Shown one piece after another: positions 43,055-54,460 of a stretch of DNA of 64,000 bases (the stretch's first letter is position 1; every line of letters starts with the position of its first letter). Source of the stretch: Anniella stebbinsi (Eukaryota; Chordata; Lepidosauria; Squamata; Anniellidae); NCBI GenBank assembly GCA_029215795.1, contig JARDYH010000002.1:296701973-296765972 (forward strand). Direction: 5' to 3'. The position numbers and the translations under genes were made by a program. The notes below the pieces were generated by a model. That model saw only the letters and a program-made list of their open reading frames with translations. It did not search any database and was not told the origin of the DNA.

Positions 43055-43425
43055 ATTCACAAATAATAATAATTATTAATAACAATAATAATAATTTTAC
43101 TTTTTCCATCTTCAGAGGGACCCAGGGTGCTATACATGGTTCCTTTCTTTTATCATCATCATCATAATGTGAGGTAGGTTAGACCAAGAGGGAGCATGAC
43201 TGTTGGCCAGTGGAGGCTGGTTGGTCTGATGTCAGTGGGGCAGTGAATCTATTTGGGGTTTCAGTTTCAGTTCTGACTGGTTCTGACTGAAACCTAGAAT
43301 GGAGCCTCCAGCCTCCACTGTTGGTGGACCAAAGTCACCCTGTGAGATTAATGGCTGGACAGCGATTTGAACTTGGGTCCCCCTAAACATTCTCCCAAAC
43401 TCCAGCCACTGCACCACACAAGTAA
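43055..43425 (-). mobile_element. tRNA-derived SINE, minus strand, split by a hAT MITE
   Basis: Left part: (AAT)n, 'gggacccagggtgctataca' and 'aatgtgaggtaggttag'. Right part: 'ccaaagtcaccctgtgagat', 'gatttgaacttgggtccccc' and 'ccactgcaccacac'. The hAT MITE 43,208-43,320 lies between. Confidence 0.7.
43208..43320. mobile_element. hAT MITE, CAGTGGAGGCTGG family, internally deleted
   Basis: 'cagtggaggctggttggtct' faces 'ggagcctccagcctccactg'; only 113 bp against ~210 in complete copies. The target duplication is unclear (tgttgg-like on both sides). Confidence 0.75.
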
Positions 43426-43589
43426 GAGATGTTATGAATTTAAGAATTAAAAGAATGCATAGGAGAGAAACATTGAGCTCTTCCTCCTTCCCATGCTTTA
43501 CTTCCCTATAGAAAGGGGTGTAGAATCTCAGGTCTGGAGCCAAATCAACCCCAACTGGGGTCCCAATCCACCCCCCCTTCCCCGGTGAC

Positions 43590-43737
43590 TGTTTTTATCC
43601 TGCTTATCTGACTTGTTTTATTATCATTGCTTCATTGTTACTTGCCATTTTATGTTTTCAATTTGTACGCTGTCCAGAGAACTTCGGTTATTGGATGGTT
43701 TAGAAATGCAATAAATACATAAATAAATAAATAATAA
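43590..43737 (+). mobile_element. LINE 3' end, plus strand
   Basis: 'ttttatcctgcttatctgac' T-rich region, 'gctgtccagagaacttcggt', 'tagaaatgcaataaatacat'. Confidence 0.7.
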
Positions 43738-43930
43738 GATCCCATCATGAAAAAAAATCCAGCAGAAAAGAATAAAAGAATAAACATAGATAACTAACAA
43801 ATATGCAGCACATAAACAAATATACAGCACATATTCAGTGGTTCAGAACACTAAAGACATAGTTTTTTTAAAAAAAAGCCCTAGGAGGGTGCCACCACTG
43901 AAAAGGCCCTTGTGATGGTAGCCGCCTGTT
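43738..43930 (-). mobile_element. LINE 3' fragment, minus strand
   Basis: A-rich block then 'gggtgccaccactgaaaagg', the reverse of the 'FSVV' block in CR1/L2 C-termini. Confidence 0.5.
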
Positions 43931-44311
43931 TCATTTTACTTTACAGGGATATCTGGAGCAGGGCCTCTGAAGAGGATCTTAAAGTTCAAGTAGGTAGGTA
44001 TGTGTGGAAAGTAATCTTTCAGTCATTCTGAACCCAAGCTGTCCTGGTCCCACCATCATTACATCACATTTGGCCTTCAGACAGACTCAAAAGTTCTTCC
44101 CAAAAGAATGAGTGGTCCATGTAAAATAGTTTAAAGAATATAGTGACTATATTGTGCTTATATTCTTTTCTCTCCATTTTTTCTGCTCATGTAGCTTCCT
44201 TAACTGCTCCCCCCTTTTTCCATCATCCATCTGCTTAAACTCACAGCTTCCTGAGACTGCTTTAAATTTAGGTTTTTGAAAATACATTAGAGGAAAAGTT
44301 AGGCACATGGG
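43931..44311. other. No gene recognised
   Basis: Unique sequence. Confidence 0.35.
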
Positions 44312-44394
44312 GTAGTATCCAATGTTAATCCTACTTAGAGTAGACCCATTCATTTAAATGGGTCTGGTCTAAGTAAGACAACATTGGATACTAC
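44312..44394. mobile_element. 83-bp palindromic MITE, GTAGTATCCAATGTT ends
   Basis: 'gtagtatccaatgtt' and 'aacattggatactac' are exact inverted ends; 'agtagacccatt' faces 'aaatgggtctg'. Confidence 0.8.
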
Positions 44395-44473
44395 TCATTG
44401 AATTAGAGACTTGGATGGGTAGCTTGGAAGTCATCTAATCCAACTCCCTCCTCAATACACTGCAACTATACCA

Positions 44474-44666
44474 AGGGCAGTATCCAACACTGCCTGTCCA
44501 CAAGTAGGGTTTCACTGACATGCACCATTCCAGAAATGAGCGTTCTCACTTGTTTCGGTTGCCCCTGGAAGCACTAAAACTCTGTTGTGCAAGTAGTGGG
44601 GGCTGCTTGTACAATAGAATTGGTGAGGCTAGCCACTCACGGGCGGTCACTATTGGATATTGCCCT
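44474..44666. mobile_element. 193-bp MITE, AGGGCAGTATCCAA ends
   Basis: 'agggcagtatccaacactg' faces 'cactattggatattgccct'. The ends are related to those of the MITE at 44,312. Confidence 0.68.
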
Positions 44667-45689
44667 ATAGCGTTCTTGATGGTCTTCCAGCCTCTGCTTA
44701 AATACCTCCAGTGAAAGAGAGTCCACAAACACTTGGTCCAACACTGACACAACAGGATGTTTTTCCTAAGGCTTAGTCAAAACCTGCTTGCTTGCAATTT
44801 CCACCCATTCCTTCAAACCCTGCCATCTTATGTAGCAGAGAACAAATCCACTCCAAACATGTGGCATCTAATTTGACCCGCTGTTTCCTAAGCCAATAGC
44901 ATTGAGCCTAAATGTCATTAACCTCAATCAATTTGGACCAGCTTCACAGAAACAAAGTGGTAGCATACATTCAGCTCTTTCCTTTATTTCCTTTTTTGCC
45001 CCCTGCTTCCCCCCTCCTCCTTTAAAAGTATGAAATGCTATTATAATTATTATATGTGAAAATCGATATAGCAGCCAGATATGAGCGACCTCTCTATCGA
45101 AATATGAAGCAGGCTGAAATAACATCTCATGACCAGCGTAATCAAGGATATTGCATTCTGTATAGATATGGATTACTGCACTTTTCCCTCAGTTTACCCA
45201 TGCTGTAGAAACACGGCCCTTTGGTGCCTAGAAGTAATTTGTCTTCTATACTTTTACCCCATCCACACATCGATTATCTCTCCCTCCTCTCACATTCTGG
45301 AGACAGTTTTAGGAAACAAAGATTTATGCTCATGCCAAAAAAACAAAACAAACCCAACACTACACATTTATTTTGAAAACTGGGGAATATCGTATCAGCA
45401 ATGATAGTTTGAAAAGCCCTAATACAAGTCTCTGGGCATTCAAATTGTTTGGGTTTCCAAGTGTCCTTGCTGAGATCAGCTCACACTGCAGGATTATGAA
45501 GTCAATCTTCTTGTTTCCTTTTCATCTTACTCTTTCTTTGTTTAAAAAAGTCCCAGAATGGAGTCCCATTTTATATCACAGCTAAAATAAAACAGGTGAA
45601 CTAGAAATCTGTGCATTCCTCCAATGACCCAAAGCAATTTCACTGAGTAAAATGCCTTTCATTAGCATACAGTAATAACATTATGGTAA
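44667..45689. other. No gene recognised
   Basis: Unique sequence; a 91-codon plus frame at 45,129-45,404 is unconvincing. Confidence 0.35.
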
Positions 45690-45763
45690 AATCACAAGGA
45701 AAGCCGCCTGTGAGCACTATTTGTATTGGAAAGGTGGGATATAAATAAATAAATAAATAAATA
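45690..45763 (+). mobile_element. LINE/SINE 3' tail, plus strand
   Basis: 'aaagccgcctgtgagcacta', 'gaaaggtgggatataaataa' and an (AATA)n end. Confidence 0.6.
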
Positions 45764-45764
45764 A

Positions 45765-46412
45765 GAAATAAGGTGTTCAAAGTGGTGTATGTAGTCCCCC
45801 TCTCCCTGTTCTATCCTCCCAACAACCATATAAAGTCTATTAGGCTATGGACCTGGTTTGCATGGAATGACAAACCATAGTTTAATTAACCATAGTTTGC
45901 TGAATTGTGAGTTGTTATGTGCGAAGCCAAAACTATGTGTTAACTATGGGGTTGTTAAACATGAACAATCCACGAAGATAACCCATCGTTTGTTTTGGAT
46001 TGTAAACTGTGGCTTGTTTAAACCATGGGTTGTCATTACATGTGAACCCAGAATAATGGTTTGTTCATGGGTTGTTTGGCCAGGCTACAAAGGCAATGGG
46101 TCATCCTCTTTACATGCCAGTACTGCAGTGCTGCAGAGGCAGTTGGGATACGAGGAGGGAGTAGACAAGGAGGAGAGAAACAGACAACCCAGGAACTGAA
46201 AAAATAAACTATGATTTTTTTGATTATCTGCTAGATAAACCCTGGATAAAGCAATGAACCATGTTTTAAATAAAACATGGGTTAGCATTACATGCAAACC
46301 AGGCCATAATGACTGGCCCAAGGTCACCCAGTGAGCTTCATGTTTATGTGGCAATTTGAACCTGGGTTTCCCCAGGCTTGGTCCAGACCAACATACTAGC
46401 CACACCAACTCT
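45765..46412 (-). mobile_element. tRNA-derived SINE, minus strand, split by a MITE
   Basis: Left part: 'tgttcaaagtggtgtatgta' and 'ccaacaaccatataaagtct'. Right part resumes at 'aatgactggcccaaggtcac', 'gcaatttgaacctgggtttc', 'actagccacaccaactctc'. Confidence 0.68.
45849..46305. mobile_element. 457-bp non-autonomous transposon nested in the SINE
   Basis: 'ggacctggtttgcatg' and, inverted, 'ggcctggtttgcatg'. The left half is full of 'accatag' / 'ctatgg' and 'aaccatgggttgt' words, giving several internal hairpins. The duplication is unclear ('tat' / 'ata'). Confidence 0.65.
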
Positions 46413-46662
46413 CCAATGTGCATGAGTTCTATTTAGGGCTGGCCCTACCATTAGGCAGAGTGAGGTTGCTGCCTCGGGTAGCTGATTTGAACAGGCAGCA
46501 AATGCGTAGTTATTTAATTTATTACTGTTGTAGTTTTACTGCCAGGGCCGTTTGTTGTGTTTTGGCTTCACAATTGAAAATCGAGACAATCTTGGGCTCA
46601 CTGAGTAGTGCTCTCATCATCAATGACTTCTGCTGACTGCATCTGTGTGTGGCTTCCTGCAT

Positions 46663-47185
46663 CTGCACAGTTGTCCAATGTTACGTGTCCGAATTATATC
46701 TTGAAAAATAAGAAAGTTACTAGCACTTGTGGATTGCCTGGAAAATTGCAGTTTTAAAAATTCCTCATGAGTAAACGCCTGAACTTCTGTGTCTATAATT
46801 TGGCACACATGAGTAACTACATGCTATCTGCAATGTGCCCAAGTTTCATGTGTGTATCTTGAAAAATGAGAAAGTTATAGCACTTCTGGATTGCCTGGAA
46901 AATTGCATTGTTAAAAATTCCTTGCGAGTAAAAGCATGCACCTATGTTTCTGAAATTTGGCGCACATGAGTACCTACATGCCATCTGCAATGTGCCCAAC
47001 TTTCATGTGTGTATCTTTAAAAATAAAAAAGTTATAGATCCTTTTCTTGATCATTTTTCAAAAATTCATAGCCACTACACGCTTGCACCTATGTTTCTGA
47101 AATTTTGCGCACATGAGTACCTATAGCCCATCTGCAATGTATCCAACTTTCATTTTTGTATCTTTAAAAATAAAGAAGTTATAGC
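46663..47185 (+). repeat. Tandem repeat, ~150-157-bp unit, about 3.5 copies
   Basis: 'tgcaatgtgcccaa.tttcat' starts units at 46,829, 46,986 and (diverged) 47,133, with a more diverged unit before. Each unit contains 'aaaaataa.aaagttata', 'cacatgagtacctaca' and 'tgtttctgaaattt'. Confidence 0.8.
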
Positions 47186-47189
47186 CTTT

Positions 47190-47368
47190 TCCCCCAATGC
47201 AAGTTTATGGGGAAAATGAGGCATCCGAATCTTGATTTGGAGATCCAAATCTCATTTTGGATCCAGATCTGAATCGGATCAGGGGTGGTCCGAATCGATC
47301 CGAAGTGAATCAGGCCCGATTCAGACCTGACAGATCCGGATCGGATCGGGGGGCCTTGCACAGCCCTA
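47190..47368. mobile_element. GATCCGAA-rich repeat (copy 2)
   Basis: Repeated 'gatccgaa', 'gaatcggatc' and 'gatccggatcggatcgg', ending 'ccttgcacagcccta'. It is directly downstream of the tandem array, which may be part of the same element. Confidence 0.6.
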
Positions 47369-47567
47369 CTTTCCAGTACTGGAGGGCCACAATGCTGAAG
47401 CCTGGAGATTGACAGGGGCAACTCTGGAATGCTTTGGAATAACCTGAAGAAGCAAAACGAGGACACTTAACAGCAAAATGATTCAGTGAGGGCAAGTGAG
47501 TGATTGGGGTCAGAGGAGCAGAGATTACTTGGTTTGTAGAAGAGAAGAAAGGTTTATATTGTTTTTA

Positions 47568-47785
47568 AAATTATCGTTATTATTACATTTTTATCCCACC
47601 TTTTTTTTTCTTGTGCCAAGAAGCCCAAAGTGGCTTTGATGGTCCTCCTCCTCTCCATTTTATCCTCACAGCAACCCTGTGAGGTAGGTTAGGCAGAGAA
47701 TCAATGACTGGCCAAAATTCACCTGGTGAACTTCATGGCCGAGTGGGGACTAGAACCCATATCTCCCAACACTCTAACCAGCTTG
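47568..47785 (-). mobile_element. tRNA-derived SINE, minus strand
   Basis: 'tttttatcccaccttttttt', 'ctccattttatcctcacagc', 'tgtgaggtaggttaggcaga', 'gagtggggactagaacccat' and 'caacactctaacca'. Confidence 0.8.
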
Positions 47786-47836
47786 AAACCCGTAACTGAT
47801 CTCTTCCTTCAGAGAGCCAGAGAACTGCAAAATTAA

Positions 47837-47929
47837 GAATGCAGTCCTCAGCACACTTAGTATGGAGTGTGCCCCTTAAACACAGTAGGAATTAGTTAGG
47901 ACTAAACATGTATAGGATTGTGGTGCATA
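47837..47929. mobile_element. P90 MITE, degenerate
   Basis: 'agaatgcagtcctcagcaca' and 'gtataggattgtggtgc'. Confidence 0.5.
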
Positions 47930-48149
47930 TCAGCAGGATAAATCCTCCATTAAAATCAAAGTGAAAACACCACAGTTTTCAATTGCATGGGTCACCTGCC
48001 TGGTCTGTTCTTGAGTTTGATAGACAAGCTATGAATCCACCATCATGGCTATGTAATGGACTACTGCTTCTGATTCTACTTTTCCCCTTGCATTTCAGTG
48101 GGCTTCCAAGCAAATGTACTTAAGACAACTGTTTAATGAAACCATTAAA

Positions 48150-48382
48150 AGCCAGTTTGGTATAGTGATTAGAGTGTTGGACTGGGACTCAGGAGATCTG
48201 GCTTCTAGTTCCCACATGACCATGCAGCTCACTAGGTTACCTTGGGCCAGTCACTGACTCTCAGTCTAACGTAACTCACAGGTTTGTTGTGAGGGTAAAA
48301 TGGAGAGGAGGGTCATGTAAGCCACTTTGGGTTCTTTGCAAGAGGAAAAATGGTGGGATAGAAATGAAATAATAAATAAATA
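48150..48382 (+). mobile_element. tRNA-derived SINE, full length, plus strand
   Basis: 'gccagtttggtatagtgatt' (A-box region), 'gacrtgggactcagga'-like and 'gcttctagttcccac' (B-box region), 'gggccagtcactgactctca', 'ttgttgtgagggtaaaatgg', and a tail 'gtgggatagaaatgaaataa' with (AATA)n. It is the most complete copy in the window. Confidence 0.85.
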
Positions 48383-48711
48383 ACAAATTAAAATGAATTT
48401 GCTCTGCGTGTTTTAGTAATTTTTTTTCTGGACAGTTATTGTACTGACCCCAACTTTTTAATGAAAAATGAAGAATTCAGTCCATAACTCAATTAAACTG
48501 AAGTTTTAGGATTGAAGCCAATTTAGATTTCCTAAAAACAAAGGACTTTGGGATTTAAATGAATAAGGACCGTAGCAAAGGTAATTAATTAATGAAAGAA
48601 AGTACTTGATCATGAAGAGGTCAAGTTGGTTAGAAAGGATTTATTTAAAATGATGCTGGAACCCAAAATGAGAGCATCAAAGGACAGAAGAACTTTTTCA
48701 TACTGACATGC
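48383..48711. other. AT-rich, no gene recognised
   Basis: Unique sequence. Confidence 0.35.
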
Positions 48712-48768
48712 AATGATGGGAGTTGTAGTCCAACACCTTTGGAGGGCACCAGGTTGGGGAAGGACTGC
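48712..48768. mobile_element. P130 palindromic repeat, right half
   Basis: 'aatgatgggagttgtagtcc', 'ggagggcaccaggttgggga'. Confidence 0.72.
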
Positions 48769-51700
48769 TCTAAACAAAAAAAGAGAAGTAGGTGGCCCTA
48801 AGTTGTTCGTGATCAGTTTTCCACAACCCCACAGTCACCTCTGCATATCATATTCTCCATCCTGTCCTCATGGTTTATCTGCTTTGGGAGAATGAGAATT
48901 TCACTTGCACTTTCTGCCTCCTTAGGGAGGATGTGGCGTTAAGGCTTGGGAGCCTTAACTCCCAATTTCCCTGCTTTTTGGTGCTTGGTTGGAAACTGTG
49001 GAGCCTTAACGTTGTTTTTGTAAACCGTAGCTCACCACATGGTGGTCTGACCCTGCATATCAGCTCTTGTGCTGGTGTTTGGTTGTTGTTGTTGTTGTTG
49101 TTGCAGCACACTGACCTGAGTACCACTGTAGGAGAGGAACATACAATTTTTATAAGGTACTGTTTGCTTCAAGGACATTGAGCGGAGGTGGTTTAGTTAC
49201 GTTGTCCTGTTCTGAATACAAGCAGAAATCCACAGAGACTTATGGATACGCCTGTGTGGCTTGATCAGTCAGAGAGTATCAGGCCTCAGTTGCAGGACTT
49301 TGGATAGCCCCATGAATGACTAGACTGGAGCTCAACTGAGCCCTTATGAGACCCTGTGGGGGTAGGGTGGGGTGGCTCCCTATACCTCCCACCCATTCCT
49401 GAGAAGTGGAGAGCTGTAAAGGGCTAGATCTCTGGTCTGGAGCTTAGCATTCTTCTGCTAATTCCTTCCTGGGGAGCAGACACCAGGGAGTACACAGGAA
49501 AATAGGGCTTGGGGCCAGAGAGGCTCCTCCTTTACAGGCTAAAGCTCTCTGTCAGGGATCAGATCAGGTGTTTCTGTAGCCAGCTTTGCTGGGCTTTCAG
49601 AGCAGTCTAACTCCTCTTCCTCTGTGTTTGGGTCCTGGCTGCCTGCAGGAGGGCTGGGATCATGGTACTCTGGCTGTCTTCCATCCACAGAGCCAATCCA
49701 TTCCTAATATTTCAAAGGTGAATTCCCAGATGATGGGGCAGGTGAACCTGATAGATCCTCTTCGGCTAGAGTTACTGTTTCTGCAGACACCATGACTAGG
49801 CTGGTAGCAGTCCAAGAGGAATTGCTTAGGGTCACTCTTGAAAGCCTTACAATTCTCTAGTGCCTTAGCTTGTTTGAGGGACCAAAGATTCCCCTCAAGG
49901 TACAGGAGACTAGGGAACCAGTTACAGGACTAATGTGGACGGTTTGGATGATGAAATGTAATCCTTCAGTTTAATAAATTGGCATGAATGACCTTCACAT
50001 CTTTTACAGTCCTACTATTCTGTTTTTATAAAGAAGCTATGTGTTTGAGCAGTTTTGGACATAAACAAGAAGCAAGAATACAGGAAGCGCAAGTGGGTGG
50101 TACTTCCTGTACTGACCGATTCCATGGAGGTCTCCCAAAGTGAAGATGTGCTGCTCTCCACTTTGGACATTGATGTTATAAGAAAATTAGAATGTAAAAT
50201 ATTTCTCCTTTAAAGAAAAACTTGGGAGAGAAAAATCATACTGCAATTGCCGTTTTTATGAAGTCTTTGTGCTTGAATGCAAAGCAGACAGTATGAAAAC
50301 AAAACAGGGTTTTCCACAAAGTCCTAAGGAAATCTTTGACAGGTAAGCTAATCCTAAGGCAGTTGCTGACATAAGTGATTTGCAATCTTTTGTTGGCCAC
50401 CGATAGACTTCTTTTCTAGATGCGGCTGCCACATCTCCAGGTAGGATTTTAAATAGGATCCCAATGATATGGGACAGGATACAAATGTTTTAATAAAATG
50501 TTTTATCAATGGGCACTTTGGCACTGGTAATATGGGGACTAGGAGGCACAAATGAACAAAACTGAAAACTATGGCAAACTATATACCAACAGTGCTCTGT
50601 AAAAATTTGAAAATAAATAATGGAACAATAGAGCATGCATCAGTTTCACTTCAGGAACCAGAACAGATAATATGGAATGCCAAAATTCAGGGAGAAATTA
50701 GGATGAGAATTTTGAAAGCATCCCTCACATAACTTCATCTTGATATAAAGTACGGGGTCTTCCCTTGCTGCATCTTATATATTCTGATGCTCTGCAGTGA
50801 TTGGCTACTGAATTAATCTGTATCCTACCCACCAATGTGGCTGTGGGGAAAGAAGGAAGAGGAAGGACCATGATTCAAGGTTCCAATTATTCCAATGGGA
50901 GTGCTTTTATTAAGCCATATTTTCTGCAGGTGTAACATTAGATCATTGTGGGTGGGATGAACTTTAACAAGCATAGGATTCTGATTAAGCTTCATTCTCC
51001 CCCGTCCAGCCATGCCTCCAGCTCTGCCCAGTTTCACTAGATGTGCTAGTGGTGTCCTGCTGGTGTAATGGATATAACCAGCACAGCTTTGTGCCAGCAC
51101 AAAAAGTACTGCTGTGCCACTATAAATTGACTATGTCAGCATAACATCTCATTTGACACAAAAGGATCTAGCTGCTCTCCTAGCCTTGTCCAGTAGGATA
51201 GGATCATGCTGTTAGTTTTGTTAACATGGTTTGTAAAGTTAAATTGCTGCTAAGCTTACCAGCAAAAGGTTTTATTTTTGTACCCACTTGTGATGCACAT
51301 CCAACTATGCTCCTCCTGCATTATTCACAACACCTACAATCACGCCTGTAACTTAGGCAACCTGACTTGAGAGAGATTAATGGCATCATGTGCTTGACAT
51401 TCAAAAAGATGGTTGTAGCTAGCAAATTCCATTTTCATGTGGCTGTTTCAGGATTCAAGAAAGAAGGAGAGAAGAGGAAAGGAAAGTGTGCATAAGTTTT
51501 CATTTCCTATTACATATATTGTTGGTGTTCTCAATTTATCCAATTTCAACGATAAGTTATGAGTCCAGGGCTCTGTGAAAGTGTTTTGCTGTTCGGAAAC
51601 TGTAACATGCAATGAAAGTTGTCAAGCTTCCTGTTTCCTCTGAGTTTGCCGTCAGATTCTAAATATATAATTGTAGCAGTCCAAAGGCCAGATGTTCTTC

Positions 51701-51834
51701 CCTGCTGTGTGGTATCGAAGGGGAGGAGATGGGAACCCAGAGATCCATGGCATGCTGTTCTTATCTGCCTTGGAATTTCTCTCATAACGATGAATAGTTG
51801 GGTCTCTGCACTCAGAGCAGCTGATGCCTAACTT
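48769..51834. other. Long stretch without recognised gene; (GTT)n at 49,082-49,103
   Basis: About 3 kb of mostly unique sequence. A possible decayed LINE tail lies near 50,440-50,520 ('ggacaggatacaaatgtttt'). No convincing exon or regulatory module. Confidence 0.4.
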
Positions 51835-51875
51835 AAGTGCTGAGCCTGAAATCCTTGATTTCAGGCTCAGCACTT
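51835..51875. repeat. Perfect 18-bp-stem hairpin
   Basis: 'aagtgctgagcctgaaat' and its exact inverse are separated by 'ccttg'. The pairing does not extend beyond the stem. Confidence 0.7.
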
Positions 51876-52514
51876 CAACACAGAGAGATTTCCAAAGATT
51901 TTAAATTTTTTTAAAGGCAGAAACCTTTCTCAACTCTGCCTCCCGTCCCATAAATCTGTTTCTTGGAGCCCTTTGTGGTATGGCTGTTCCCAGGGCTTAA
52001 TTTGACCCAAGGCCCTGGTTTCAGGGCCAAGGCTCATGTCTGGAGACAGGAACATGTGAAGCAATATCAAAGAAGAACAGAACTCTGAGCATTTGCAGGC
52101 ATGTTCAACCCTCACCCAGAGCCAACCCCTACAAAAAAGGTGAAAGGGCAGAGCTTCCAGTTTTCTGACAATTTGGCTTCCTGCAGGCTGGCGACACCAG
52201 TTGCCAACTAGTTCACACCATTTAAAGGATATAAGTATATAAAACATCAAATGTAGCTGTTTTCCTTCTGTTGCATAAAAATAATATTTAATGGAAGATT
52301 TCTTCAAAAGCTTTTTATGGCCCTCTGAGAGTTTATTTGCACATTGCAAAAATGGCACTGCTTTCGCTCCCAGACCAAACAGTTATTGAAACGAATGTAC
52401 CCTACATTCACTTTTCACAAATGTTAGTAAGTGTTCAGTAAAACAAGTCTCTGTGATGTACTTAAAAACTAACATGACATCCTGAACAGTACCTGTCACC
52501 ACTGCACATTCCTC

Positions 52515-52516
<2 letters not shown>
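51876..52516. other. No gene recognised
   Basis: A 142-codon minus frame at 51,930-52,358 has no family resemblance and no splice support. Confidence 0.35.
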
Positions 52517-52547
<31 letters not shown>

Positions 52548-52565
52548 TGTTGTTGTTGTTGTTGT
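52517..52565 (+). repeat. (TG)n followed by (GTT)n
   Basis: TG run 52,517-52,545, then GTT units to 52,565. Confidence 0.9.
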
Positions 52566-52775
52566 TTGTTCCTAATTCTTTAAACGCTGTCCACTCCACT
52601 CAGTGCTTATTACAAGTGCATAGGAGTGCACATCTAGCCAGTCTCTATTTAATGGTAGCAAACAGCTGATGCCCCCCTGCAACAACCCTATGTCACTCTT
52701 ATCCATACTGTGCAGATGGGACATCATGCTACTGTCACTGCAGCTTCTGAGTATTCTGCAGGGGCTCAAATATAT

Positions 52776-53000
52776 GCATAATACAGTGGAGGCTGATGGC
52801 TCTGATTTTGGTGGGGCTATGAATCTGTTCTGGGTCTCAGTCAGAACCAGCTAGAACTCTAAATGAGCTATCCAAAGTGCTGAACCCTAGCCCCAAAATA
52901 GGTTCAGCAACTTGGATGGCTCCTGGCTGGTTCTGACTAAAACCCAGATGGATGCACAGTCCCACCGAAATCAAAGCCACCAGCCTCCACTGGTATAATA
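52776..53000. mobile_element. hAT fold-back MITE, CAGTGGAGGCTGG family
   Basis: Element 52,784-52,992 between 'gcataata' and 'gtataata' (7/8). The arms 'cagtggaggctgatggctct' and 'aagccaccagcctccactg' are complementary almost to the middle. Confidence 0.82.
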
Positions 53001-53464
53001 CATCTTGTGTGATTACAGGAGAAGCTTCAGACATCAACTGGGCTTTTTGTGGCTTGAATGTTTGATGTTTTAATTAGACAGATGAACCAAGCATAGTCCT
53101 GAATTTATATTTAATGTAAGTGTGATTAAAATAAATAAACAAACAATCTCTTTAAGGGACAATCTTTGAAACGAAGGAAGCATCTTTTTTCAAACAAGGG
53201 CAATCTCAAGCCTGCTCCTTGGAGGTCTGGTTGTAAAAGCTCCTTTGTCAACTGCATCCTTGCTTCCCTCCCCGCGCTAGTGCGTGGGAAGGGCTGGGGG
53301 GGGGGGGAGGCAGAGAGGCAGCTCACTTCAAAGGGGAGGGGCGCTGCAGAAATTTGAGCATCCAGAGCCTTGCAGCAGGGAAGAAAGGCTGGTGGACACC
53401 GGGGTCAAACGCGAAGCCTTCCCTTTGGCTGCCTGCACAGCCAAGTCGTGGGTGCGGTGGGGAA

Positions 53465-53515
53465 GGAGGAGGAGGAGGAGGAGGAGGAGGAGGAGGAGGA
53501 GGAGGAGGAGGAGGA
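53465..53515 (+). repeat. (GGA)n trinucleotide repeat, ~17 units
   Basis: Pure GGA run inside the CpG island, ~185 bases upstream of the candidate start codon. It generates spurious poly-Glu, poly-Gly, poly-Arg and poly-Ser/Leu frames. Confidence 0.92.
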
Positions 53516-53700
53516 AAGCAGACGAACCTTGGCTGGGCTTCTGGTCTGCAGACCGGGGAAGGAACCGATTGCAGCAGAGTCGCCGCACACCCAATGGCTC
53601 AGGCTGCCGAGTGAGACGAGCGCTTGTCGGTCCCCTCCTGGCCGATCTCGCCTCGCGTAGCCGAAGGGCAGAGCCCAAGGTGCAGTAAACGCCTCCAGCC

Positions 53701-53728
53701 ATGGCGGGGACCGAAGGCGTCACGGCAG
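53701..53728 (+). CDS. Candidate first coding exon (very short)
   Basis: An ATG in strong Kozak context (G at -3, G at +4), with an in-frame TAA 15 bases upstream, encodes M-A-G-T-E-G-V-T-A plus one base before a good donor (CAG|GTAACG). Unspliced, the frame ends four codons later. It lies in a CpG island, as expected for a first exon followed by a long intron on the plus strand. I do not recognise the protein from nine residues. It could instead be a short upstream ORF. Confidence 0.4.
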
Positions 53729-54460
53729 GTAACGGTGCTTGAAGAAGCCGGGGCCGGAGAGAAGGAGGTTGATTTCTTGGTCGAAGTCGGATTTTGCCTT
53801 CACGACAATCGCCGCTCTGCCAGTAGGCAAGGCTTTCCGTTCTGACGGATGGGGGTGGATGGGCAGGAGCTAGTCGCGGAATTGGGGTGGCAGCGGTCGT
53901 CCCCGGCTAGATCGGGTGAGCCCGAGACAGTCGCTACTAATGCCGCAGCTAGCCTGAGAAAGGAAGCTCTATTACAGTCTATACCGAGGCTTGGAGCAAG
54001 AAGTAATCCAATTTGTGCATATCCCACCCAGGATAGCATCTATAGCTTTAGGGTTGAAGTGCTCTATGTGCTTCTATAATATAGACTCGATATAGACTTG
54101 TATGCGCAATACCCTAGACGAAAGGCAGGAACGAGGCGTGCATAATTGCATTCAGGCAGACAGTGCCGCGTGATTGGCATGCGATCATGTTTTACAGAGA
54201 AGGCAACGCACCCATGTGCATACATGCATGTACGAATATACGAATGCATACGCACGTGGAGTGCCGTATGTATGCGGAAATCCTTCCTTGTACAGTCGAT
54301 ATGGCGATAAGGGAGGAGGAGTACGCCATAAATCTATGTGCATGTGTGCAGACGTTAGTTCAGGACACCAAAAGCCTCTGTAAGACAAGCGCGTCCCTAC
54401 CCGAGTACTGATCCTGCGTAGATCGAGCTATGCACCGGGCGATTCATTACAGCGCGCCCA

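Noticed and set aside
46434..47368. One 935-bp transposon spanning the tandem array with TAGGGCTG ends
   Set aside because: Only 8 matching terminal bases and no target duplication; left as separate features.
51835..51875. Pre-miRNA call for the perfect hairpin
   Set aside because: Stem of only 18 bp with no pairing beyond it; precursors normally have longer imperfect stems.
53284..53688. Long frames with poly-Arg, poly-Gly, poly-Glu or poly-Leu on both strands
   Set aside because: All are translations of the (GGA)n microsatellite in GC-rich DNA.
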